From NCBI RefSeq assembly GCF_030413175.1, contig NZ_CP129212.1:2232001-2296000 (forward strand): a stretch of 64,000 nucleotides of DNA, given 5' to 3'. The stretch is from Bradyrhizobium roseum (GTDB lineage Bacteria; Pseudomonadota; Alphaproteobacteria; Rhizobiales; Xanthobacteraceae). A program made the position numbers and the translations under genes. Of the stretch, positions 26,487 through 33,559 are shown piece after piece. Every line of letters starts with the position of its first letter. Position 1 is the stretch's first letter. Below the pieces are notes generated by a model, which saw only the letters and a list, made by a program, of their open reading frames with translations, did no database searches and was not told the DNA's origin.

Positions 26487-27530
26487 TTACTGCCAGCGAA
26501 GGTCGGACGACAGCCGGCCGACCGCAATGTGATCCTTGAGCGTCTTGAGCCGCATCAGCGAAGAGGTGCGAAATCCCTTGTCCGAAAATCCCATGCCCCT
26601 CAGTCCGGCCGAGAGGTTGCGCACGGACTGGGCGAGCGGCACGGCGGGAAGATGCGCGGGCGCCAGTTCGGCAAACAGCGAGAAATCGACCTGATAGGAA
26701 CGCAGGTCCGGCGGTGCGGCGGTATTGATGCTGACCTTGGTGCCGGGCAGTTCGTCGGCGACGACGCTGGCCAGATCGCGGACCTGATAATTGCCCTGGT
26801 TGCTGCCGGCGTTCACCACGAGAACCCGTCCGCCCTGTGCGGCGTCGCGTCCGATCGCCCATTCGATCGCCCGCGCCATGTCGGCCACGTCGATCAGCGG
26901 CCGCCACGGCGTGCCGTCGCTGAGCACGGTAATCTCGCCGGTGGCGAGCGCGCCCGCGACGAAGTCGTTCAGGACGAGGTCGAGCCGCAGCCGGTCCGAC
27001 ATGCCGCACGCGGTGGCAAACCTCAGGCAGGTGACCGTCATTTCGCCGGCGTTGCTGGCACGCAGCGCGTTTTCCATCGCGACCTTGGAGCGCGCATAGG
27101 CGGTGAGGGGATTGAGCGTATCGCTCTCGCGCTTGGGGCGGCCTTCGGCGGCGCCGTAGATGCTGCAGCTGGAAGCGAACACGAAACGGCCGACGCCGCG
27201 CTGCTCCGCCATCTGCGCCAGCGCCACGCTGGCCTTTTCGTTGATCGCCTCGGTGACGCCTTCGAATTCCTTGCCCATCGGGTCGTTGGAGATCGCCGCC
27301 AGATGGACGACGACATCGACGCCGTCGAGCAGCTCCGGCGGGAAGTCCCTGATGTCGCCGAAATGCACGCGATCGAGCAGCGACTCCGGCATTCTGGCCG
27401 CGCCGGTCAGATTGTGGGCAAAGAAGGCGGTATCGAAGCCGATCAATTCTGCGTCGGGAAATTTCTGCCGCAGGTGGCGCGTGAGGATCGGGCCGACATA
27501 ACCCATCGAACCCGTAATGAGAATGCGCAT
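26487..27530 (-). CDS. NAD-dependent epimerase/dehydratase (SDR), sugar nucleotide pathway
   Basis: This 347-residue extended SDR has the Rossmann motif ITGSMGYVGP, a VVHLAAISNDPM segment, SSCSIYG with the catalytic Ser, and Y-x3-K in TAYARSK. It occupies the position where a CDP-glucose 4,6-dehydratase (RfbG) would be expected between the cytidylyltransferase and the 3,5-epimerase, but its N terminus is not clearly RfbG-like, so its exact reaction is open. The ATG at 27530 (AAGAAAG upstream) is chosen. It starts 14 bases after the cytidylyltransferase stop. Confidence 0.8.
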   Translation of the reverse strand: MRILITGSMGYVGPILTRHLRQKFPDAELIGFDTAFFAHNLTGAARMPESLLDRVHFGDIRDFPPELLDGVDVVVHLAAISNDPMGKEFEGVTEAINEKASVALAQMAEQRGVGRFVFASSCSIYGAAEGRPKRESDTLNPLTAYARSKVAMENALRASNAGEMTVTCLRFATACGMSDRLRLDLVLNDFVAGALATGEITVLSDGTPWRPLIDVADMARAIEWAIGRDAAQGGRVLVVNAGSNQGNYQVRDLASVVADELPGTKVSINTAAPPDLRSYQVDFSLFAELAPAHLPAVPLAQSVRNLSAGLRGMGFSDKGFRTSSLMRLKTLKDHIAVGRLSSDLRWQ

Positions 27531-27544
27531 AGAGTCTTTCTTCG

Positions 27545-28315
27545 TTACCATTTTTTCCAGGGGGCCTTGTTGGTCGACCACAGATCTTCCAGATACCGCT
27601 TGTCGCGCAGCGTATCCATCGGGTGCCAGAAGCCGTCATGGAGGAACACGCTGAGCTGGCCGTCGGTTGCCAGCTTGGTCATCGGCTCCTTTTCCCAGAC
27701 GGTCGCGTCGCCCTCGATGTAGTCGCCGACCTTGGGCGACAGCACGAAGAAGCCGCCGTTGATCCAGTTGCCGTCGCCGCGCGGCTTTTCCTGAAAGCCG
27801 GTGACGCGGCTGCCCTGGTGGTTGATGGCGCCGAAGCGGCCGGGGGGCTGTGTGCCGGTCACGGTAGCCAGCCGCCCTTCGCGGCGATGGAAGGCGATGC
27901 TTTCGGTGATGTCGATATCGCCGACGCCGTCGCCATAGGTCAGGCAGAAGGCGTCGTCATCGCCGATATAGGGCAGGATTCGCTTGATGCGGCCGCCGAT
28001 CATGGTGTCTTCGCCGGTGTCGATCAGCGTCACCCGCCACGGCTCGGCGTGCTTCTCCAGCACCTCCATCCGGTTTTCGCGGAGGTCGAACGTAACGTTC
28101 GACTGATGCAGGAAATAGTTCGAAAAATATTCCTTGATCACGTAGCCCTTGTAGCCGAGGCAAATGATGAAGTCGTTGATGCCGTGGCTGGAGTACATCT
28201 TCATGATGTGCCAGAGGATCGGCTTGCCGCCGATCTCGATCATCGGCTTGGGACGAACGTCGGTTTCCTCGGCAAACCGGGTTCCAAGGCCGCCGGCCAG
28301 CAATACTGCGCGCAT
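27545..28315 (-). CDS. rfbF: Glucose-1-phosphate cytidylyltransferase
   Basis: This 256-residue nucleotidyltransferase is of normal family length. It has the signature AVLLAGGLGTRFAEET.VRPKPMIEIGGKPILWHIMK, then YGDGVGDIDI and EKEPMTKLA. The VRPKPMIEIG and GDGVGDIDI forms are typical of RfbF, which makes CDP-glucose from CTP and glucose-1-phosphate, the entry to CDP-deoxysugars. It leads a four-gene minus-strand operon. The ATG at 28315 is favoured over the open extension to 28354. Confidence 0.9.
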   Translation of the reverse strand: MRAVLLAGGLGTRFAEETDVRPKPMIEIGGKPILWHIMKMYSSHGINDFIICLGYKGYVIKEYFSNYFLHQSNVTFDLRENRMEVLEKHAEPWRVTLIDTGEDTMIGGRIKRILPYIGDDDAFCLTYGDGVGDIDITESIAFHRREGRLATVTGTQPPGRFGAINHQGSRVTGFQEKPRGDGNWINGGFFVLSPKVGDYIEGDATVWEKEPMTKLATDGQLSVFLHDGFWHPMDTLRDKRYLEDLWSTNKAPWKKW

Positions 28316-28391
28316 TAATTCGCCATTCAATGAGATTAATAACTTTCCGGGCATTTCCTACATGAAATGTCGCCGCCGCGCGAGGCCGCGA

Positions 28392-28414
28392 CGTCATTTC
28401 GTGACGAAATGACG
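28392..28414. promoter_or_regulatory. Palindrome upstream of the CDP-sugar operon, possible operator
   Basis: CGTCATTTCG (28392-28401), three bases, then CGAAATGACG (28405-28414) form a perfect ten-base inverted repeat 77 bases upstream of rfbF. A third, imperfect copy of the half-site, CATGAAATGTCG, lies at 28361-28372, between the palindrome and the gene. This arrangement suggests a protein-binding operator. The regulator is unknown. Confidence 0.45.
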
Positions 28415-28583
28415 GCTTGATTTCTCCGGCCGTTTTGGGGTTCCCACTTGAGGATCGGCGCACGAACGGCGACGGCGGTCCGCTTTCGTGCGCGCGTTGA
28501 GGTTGCGCGGACCGGTAAGGTTGACGGGTTAGCTTAATGCACGGCTTTGATTGAGCCGGGCAGGGCCGAAGCTATGATGTCGC

Positions 28584-28748
28584 ATGAAGCGAAATCGCCC
28601 GCATCGAAAGGTTGTGATCAAGCGCAGGTTGCGGCTTCAGCCTGAAGACCTCGCACGACGATATCGCGAGGTCTGCGAGCTCCGGCGCAGGCTCGAGGTT
28701 GTCGCAGCCGAAGCGGCTTCCCTTCGTCCCCGAAAAATTGAGGTCTGA
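28584..28748 (+). CDS. Very small basic hypothetical protein
   Basis: This 54-residue protein, MKRNRPHRKVVIKRR.., has a helical core RLRLQPEDLARRYREVCELR that matches the core of the small product at 20624-20824 (R-L-x-P-x3-A-x2-Y-x-E-V-x2-L-R). The match between two independent loci is the main support for coding. No clear ribosome binding site is seen. A minus-strand frame covers the same bases but lacks such support. Confidence 0.45.
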   Translation: MKRNRPHRKVVIKRRLRLQPEDLARRYREVCELRRRLEVVAAEAASLRPRKIEV

Positions 28749-28784
28749 GCGCGTCGTCGCATCCATCGGCGCGCCGTATATTTA

Positions 28785-29003
28785 ATGCCGGAGTTGAGTG
28801 CGATGCGCCGTCATAACCTGTCTCAAGTCACATCGCTCAATCCGGAGCGGACATGGGCGGACACCTGGCATCTCTGGACGGTCATGATGCCGAGGCGTTC
28901 GATCACGGGCCGGCTGCTATGGGGCAAGGTGTGGCGCCGGCACGACGGCCGACGCTGGATCTACAAAAAGTTCGTCGAGTATGAGTCCGACGACCCTGGC
29001 TAG
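28785..29003 (+). CDS. Small hypothetical protein
   Basis: This 72-residue protein is basic and tryptophan-rich in its C-terminal half (GRLLWGKVWRRHDGRRWIYKKF), with an acidic tail. The compact WG.VWRRHDGRRWIYKK block looks conserved rather than random, but the family is not known to me. Starts at 28785 or 28803 are both possible, and neither has a strong ribosome binding site. It overlaps the end of the convergent small membrane-protein gene by four bases. Confidence 0.5.
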   Translation: MPELSAMRRHNLSQVTSLNPERTWADTWHLWTVMMPRRSITGRLLWGKVWRRHDGRRWIYKKFVEYESDDPG

Positions 29004-29185
29004 TGATTGATGGCCTGAGCCGCCTTGCTGGACGTACCACTGCGCCGTTCCGAGCGAAACGCCAGCGCGACGCCGATGGCGAGGACGGTCAGGGTCGCCA
29101 GCAGGCTCGCCGGCGCGGTGCAGTTGATGCACGTCCCGACGATCGAGAATGTCTCCCCCGCGGGAGCCGAAACGAGGTTCATCAT
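29000..29185 (-). CDS. Small single-pass membrane protein, hypothetical
   Basis: This 61-residue protein has one hydrophobic segment (about residues 25-43, ASLLATLTVLAIGVALAF) preceded by GTCINCTAP and followed by a basic then polar tail. The CINC pair might form a disulfide or bind metal. The ATG at 29185, or the next one at 29182, is used. The function is unknown. Confidence 0.4.
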   Translation of the reverse strand: MMNLVSAPAGETFSIVGTCINCTAPASLLATLTVLAIGVALAFRSERRSGTSSKAAQAINH

Positions 29186-29486
29186 ACGCTTGCCCTGACC
29201 TTTCAGGCCCGGGTGTGGGCCGGAATTAATATAGCAGCCTCTCCAGATCCGGCCAACTCGCGCATCGGCCTGGATCGGGCTTATCCCGGCGATACCGGGG
29301 GCCAAATTGACGGTCCGAACGGTCCTGTCGCCTTTGCGCTCCTTCCCGCCGCAAGCTCTTGCCGTGACATCCGATTTGGCGCCCGCCGGCAAACCGGGCC
29401 GATTTACTGTCGATTAACTATGATGTTTTACCAATTATTTACGCGCCAAAAGCCGTCGACGGCGCGAAGTTGTTGGGGGTTTTCCG
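29186..29486. other. Intergenic region upstream of gspD
   Basis: About 300 bases lie between the small membrane-protein gene and gspD. It should carry the gspD promoter. I see a direct repeat ACGGTCCgaACGGTCC near 29310-29325 and an A+T-rich patch at about 29400-29450, but no gene and no hairpin terminator. Confidence 0.35.
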
Positions 29487-31775
29487 TTGTTGCCTTCTCG
29501 TAGCCTTGCCACGAGATTAGCCGCCTGTGGGGCGGCTATGCTCGTTGTGTCGGGCTGCACCACCACTCCCATCGCAACGCCTTTGACCACGGCGTCGCGG
29601 CCCAGGCTGGCTGCTGGACAGCCGGTCTCGCTCGAGCAGACCTATGCCTATGACGGCGGCCCCACGGGCGCCGTGCCGCTGCCGTCGCCGTCATCGCCCG
29701 CGGTGGCCGTCATGGATGGCGGCAATGGCAGCATGATCGGCGGGACGTCGCAGCGGAAGGTCGCCGGCGGCGACGGCAGCGTGGTTCTCAATCTGGCGAG
29801 CGTTCCACTCCAGCAGGCCGCCAAGACCGTTCTCGGCGACATGATCGGCGTGAACTACGTCGTCGATCCGCGCGTCGACGGCGTGATTTCCGTGCAGACG
29901 ACGCGTCCGGTCAGCAAGGCCGAGGCGCTGGAGATGTTCCAGACCGCGCTGAAGCCGATCGGCGCGGTGCTGGTGCAGAACCGCGGCACCTACCAGATTG
30001 CGCCGGCCGACCAGTCCGCCACCGGCGTGATCGCGACCGGCAATGGCCCGGCCGAAAGCGCCATGGCCGGCAACGGCATTCGCGTGGTCTCCCTGAAATA
30101 TGTTTCCGCGACCGAAGTCGCGCGCGTGCTGGAGCCGATGGTGCCGAAAGGCGCGATCGTGCAGGCCGACGACGCCCGCAACATTCTCGCGCTCAAGGGC
30201 TCGCCGGCCGAGATCGAAGGCATTCTGGATTCGATTTCGGTGTTCGACGTCGACGTCATGAAGGGCATGTCGTTCGCCGTGGTCCCGGTGAAGACCGCGC
30301 AGCCGGAAAAGATGGTCGATGAATTGAAGGCGATCTTCGCTTCGGAAAAGGAAGGACCGCTGAAGGGCCGCGTCAGGTTCATCGCCAACACCAGGCTCAG
30401 CGCGATCCTGGTCGTGACGTCGCAGCCGAGCTATCTGCCGCGTGCGCAGACCTGGATCAGGCGGCTCGACGCCAAGGCGGTCGGCTCCGAGCGGCAGCTT
30501 CACGTCTATCAGGTGCAGAACCGGCCCGTGGCCGAACTGGCCAGCGTGCTGCAGTCGATGTTCTCGAATGAAATGAAGGTAGTGAAGCAGCCGACGCGCA
30601 GCGTTTCGCCGCGATCGCGGCAGGCGGGCTTCTCGGCAAGCACGGCGAGACCGCTTGGCTCGGCGGGCGCGACGCCGGATATCGATCAGGGCGGCGCACC
30701 CGGGCTCCGTGGCGGCGTCGGCATCGGCGCCGGCAACGATCTGCAAAGCCTGCAGCGTGCGTTGAACAACGAGCCGGACGCGCTGACGCCGGATGCGATC
30801 GACCCGGCCTCGTCGTCCTCGCCGTCGAACACGGCGGGCGGCGAACCGCCGCTCAAGATCGTGGCCGACGAAACCAAGAACTCGCTGCTCATCATGGCCA
30901 ATGACCGGGACTACGAGCGCGTGCTTCGCGTCATCCAGGGCCTCGATGTCGTCGCCAGCCAGGTCCTGATCGAAGCGGTCATTGCGGAAGTCACGCTCAA
31001 CGACAACCTGCAATATGGCGTGCAGTGGGCCTTGCAGAAGGACCGCACGCCGACCGCCTCGTTCACCAACGCCCTGAAGGGCGGCGTCGGGCAGGTTTTC
31101 CCGGGCTTCAATTATGCGGTCAACGCGGCAAGCATCGCCGCGACGCTCAGCGCACTGAATGCATTGACGCGCGTCAACGTCATCTCGACGCCTTCGCTGA
31201 TGGTGCTGGACAACAAGACGGCGAGGCTGCAGATCGGCGACCAGGTGCCGATCACCACGCAGACCGCGACCAGCGTGGTGACGGCGCAAACCGCCATCGT
31301 CAATTCGATCACCATGCAGGACACCGGCGTGATCCTGTCGGTGACGCCGCGCATCAACGAAAGCGGCCGGGTGCAGCTCGAGATCGAGCAGGAGGTCAGC
31401 GCCGTGGCGAAGACCACGTCGTCGGGAATCGATTCGCCGACGATCCAGCAGCGGCGCGTGAAGACCACCGTCGTCGTCAATGACGGCGAGGTACTGGCGC
31501 TCGGCGGCATGATCCAGGAGCAGGCCGACAAGACCAGCAACCAGATTCCGTTGCTCGGCGACATCCCCGGGCTCGGTGCCGCGTTCTCCAACCGCGAAGA
31601 CAAGGTCAAGAAGACCGAGCTCGTCATCCTGATCACGCCGAAGGTGGTCCGCGACGGCACCGAAAGCCGCCTCGTGACGGAAGAGTACCGGCGCAAGATG
31701 CATGTCTACATGCCGCACACGACCTCGCGCGAGCGGTCGCCGGCCAATACCGCGCAACGGATGATTTCCCAGTGA
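29487..31775 (+). CDS. gspD: Type II secretion system secretin GspD
   Basis: This 762-residue outer-membrane secretin is predicted to be a lipoprotein (lipobox V-S-G-C24). The N0 domain (about residues 90-170, VPLQQAAKTVLGDMIGVNYVVDP) is followed by N1-N3 repeats with a Gly/Pro/Ser-rich insertion (about residues 370-455). The C-terminal secretin core contains VISTPSLMVLDNKTA, VPITTQT and IPLLGDIPGLGAAFS. It forms the multimeric channel through which folded proteins leave the periplasm. The start is TTG, because the first ATG would leave too short a signal. It lies 8 kb from the rest of the T2SS genes, beyond the protease block and an IS. Confidence 0.92.
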   Translation: MLPSRSLATRLAACGAAMLVVSGCTTTPIATPLTTASRPRLAAGQPVSLEQTYAYDGGPTGAVPLPSPSSPAVAVMDGGNGSMIGGTSQRKVAGGDGSVVLNLASVPLQQAAKTVLGDMIGVNYVVDPRVDGVISVQTTRPVSKAEALEMFQTALKPIGAVLVQNRGTYQIAPADQSATGVIATGNGPAESAMAGNGIRVVSLKYVSATEVARVLEPMVPKGAIVQADDARNILALKGSPAEIEGILDSISVFDVDVMKGMSFAVVPVKTAQPEKMVDELKAIFASEKEGPLKGRVRFIANTRLSAILVVTSQPSYLPRAQTWIRRLDAKAVGSERQLHVYQVQNRPVAELASVLQSMFSNEMKVVKQPTRSVSPRSRQAGFSASTARPLGSAGATPDIDQGGAPGLRGGVGIGAGNDLQSLQRALNNEPDALTPDAIDPASSSSPSNTAGGEPPLKIVADETKNSLLIMANDRDYERVLRVIQGLDVVASQVLIEAVIAEVTLNDNLQYGVQWALQKDRTPTASFTNALKGGVGQVFPGFNYAVNAASIAATLSALNALTRVNVISTPSLMVLDNKTARLQIGDQVPITTQTATSVVTAQTAIVNSITMQDTGVILSVTPRINESGRVQLEIEQEVSAVAKTTSSGIDSPTIQQRRVKTTVVVNDGEVLALGGMIQEQADKTSNQIPLLGDIPGLGAAFSNREDKVKKTELVILITPKVVRDGTESRLVTEEYRRKMHVYMPHTTSRERSPANTAQRMISQ

Positions 31776-32230
31776 AACGCCGAGCCATCCGTTGGAGAAA
31801 TCTCTGGCTGGTGCCGGCCATCGCCGGTTCGCTGGCGGGCTGCGTGACCTATGCCGGCCCGGTCGAGCCGCCGCCGCCCTATGCGATCCTGCCGGTCGAT
31901 GAATCCATGAACTGCAACGGCATTGCCGCGTCCTTCCGCTACGCGGCGCGGCGCGCCGCCCGGCTGGAATACTGGCTGGCGGTGGGGCCGCTGTCGGGCT
32001 ACGGCTACGAACGCTATCCGCTCGATGCGCCCAAGCAGCTGATCGACGAGCGCAGGCGGCTCGACGCGCTGTCCGATCTGCAGCGCACCAAGGGCTGCAC
32101 CGTGTTCGAGCCGGGTCCCGCCGTCGTCGAGGAACGGATGAAGCTGGAAAGCTCGGTCCGCCCGCCGCCTCCGCCGGAGGCCGCCGTGCCGCCGATGCCG
32201 CCGCCGGTCGTGCTGAATTCGAAGGGGTAG
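31772..32230 (+). CDS. Proline-rich lipoprotein linked to gspD
   Basis: This 152-residue protein has a basic plus hydrophobic signal and a lipobox L-A-G-C24, so it is a predicted lipoprotein. A proline-rich patch precedes a helical middle (RYAARRAARLEYWLAVG), and the C terminus is again Pro-rich (RPPPPPEAAVPPMPPPVV). The GTG start overlaps the TGA of gspD (GTGA), so it is translated together with the secretin. A role as pilotin or secretin partner is attractive from position only; the sequence is not recognised as GspS or AspS. Confidence 0.6.
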   Translation: MKRRAIRWRNLWLVPAIAGSLAGCVTYAGPVEPPPPYAILPVDESMNCNGIAASFRYAARRAARLEYWLAVGPLSGYGYERYPLDAPKQLIDERRRLDALSDLQRTKGCTVFEPGPAVVEERMKLESSVRPPPPPEAAVPPMPPPVVLNSKG

Positions 32231-32309
32231 GGCGTTGCCATGAACGGAACGGCGCAACGTGCGTGCGAAGCCTCCTCCGAGGTCCAAGGTCGGAGGCCGT
32301 AACCGTTCC

Positions 32310-33527
32310 CTATGCCTTCTTCTCCAGCTCGAACACCAGCGAGTGCTTCTTCGGATCGCGGAACAGGAAGGTAACGTTCTTCTTGACGGCGGGATCCTTC
32401 TTCAACTCGGCGATGGCCTCCTTTAGCGTCTTCACCGTGGTCTTGCCGATCTTCGGCAGCTTGCCCTTCGCGTCCTTCTCGTAGAGCATCGCGCCATTGG
32501 TGAAGGCCATGGTGAACTTGCGGTCCTTCTTCGCTTCGGCGGCGTACAGGGCCAGCACCGGCGGATCGGGGTTCTGGTCCTTGCCGTTGGCGGAGAACAC
32601 ATAGGTGTCGGCGGTCACCGCCGCGACGAATTCTTTCGGGTTGTTGCCGATCGCACCGTGATGCGGCACCTTCAGGATGTCGACGTGCAGCTTGCCGCCC
32701 TTCGCCTCCTTGGTCTTGATCAGCCCGGACAGCACGTGATCTCCGCGCTGGTCGCCGGTCAGCAGGATCTTGCGGCCGAACACCTCGATCAGCATCACGA
32801 TCGAGGAGAGGTTCGCCACCGCCTGATCGGGCTTGAACTTCACCTCGCCGCCGGTCGCCGACGGTTCGGGCGCGGCTTTTTTCGTCGCTTTCTTCTTCTT
32901 CTTGACGTCGGCGAGCCAGTCCTTCTTGAGCTTCTCCAGCGCTTTCTTGTCCGGATTGGTGATCGTCACCGTCGCGGGTGCAAAACCCTTCGGCAACTGG
33001 CCGACAGCCACGAGTTGCCCCGGCGCACCCTTGTTGATGGTGGCCCCCGATGCCTTCGCGAATGCGGTGACATGTTCGCCTTGCGACACCGACAGCGACT
33101 CGACCACCGCATCGTCGATGCTGACGCCATCCATCAGCTTCGAGAAGGAGTTGAACCACAGCGTCTTGGCTTCCACCTTGTCGCCGTCATCGGCGCACTG
33201 GCCATCGCCCGAAAGGCAGCCATACAGCCGCTCGATGCCGGCGATGTGGTCGTCGTCGATGTGCGTGCACATCACAAGGTCGAGCGCCAGCGTCGGCTGG
33301 CCGGAACGAATGTCCTCGCTCTTCGGCTTTGCGTCGCGCTCGGCCTTGATCTCCAGCAGGCGGGGAATGACGCGGTCCTCATAGGGAACGTATTTCTCAC
33401 CGTCCTCGTTGTTGGCGGATTTCGGACCGGCATCGACCAGGATGATCCGCTGAAAGCCACTGTTGCCCTGGTAGCGGACGAGAATGGAGTCGCCATGCGC
33501 CGCGTCGATCGCTTCGAAAATCACCAT
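32310..33527 (-). CDS. ComEC/Rec2-like metallo-beta-lactamase fold protein
   Basis: This 405-residue MBL-fold protein has a metal motif of the HxDxDH type (H89-I-D-D-D-H94), then LLTGDQRGDH with D259 and KVPHHGAIGN with H289/H290, as in the ComEC C-terminal and related stand-alone nuclease-like MBL proteins. An inserted lysine-rich stretch (about residues 195-222) is unusual. There is no signal peptide, so it is cytoplasmic. It lies 32 bases downstream of an S8 protease gene on the same strand, and the pair are probably co-expressed. DNA or nucleotide hydrolysis is possible but not shown. Confidence 0.8.
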   Translation of the reverse strand: MVIFEAIDAAHGDSILVRYQGNSGFQRIILVDAGPKSANNEDGEKYVPYEDRVIPRLLEIKAERDAKPKSEDIRSGQPTLALDLVMCTHIDDDHIAGIERLYGCLSGDGQCADDGDKVEAKTLWFNSFSKLMDGVSIDDAVVESLSVSQGEHVTAFAKASGATINKGAPGQLVAVGQLPKGFAPATVTITNPDKKALEKLKKDWLADVKKKKKATKKAAPEPSATGGEVKFKPDQAVANLSSIVMLIEVFGRKILLTGDQRGDHVLSGLIKTKEAKGGKLHVDILKVPHHGAIGNNPKEFVAAVTADTYVFSANGKDQNPDPPVLALYAAEAKKDRKFTMAFTNGAMLYEKDAKGKLPKIGKTTVKTLKEAIAELKKDPAVKKNVTFLFRDPKKHSLVFELEKKA

Positions 33528-33559
33528 GTGTCACCCCCGTTTGATGCCGTGACCTGCCG

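Noticed and set aside
29691..31757. 688-residue minus-strand open frame opposite gspD
   Set aside because: The plus strand encodes a textbook secretin. The antisense product is His/Arg/Asp-rich low complexity, an effect of codon bias.
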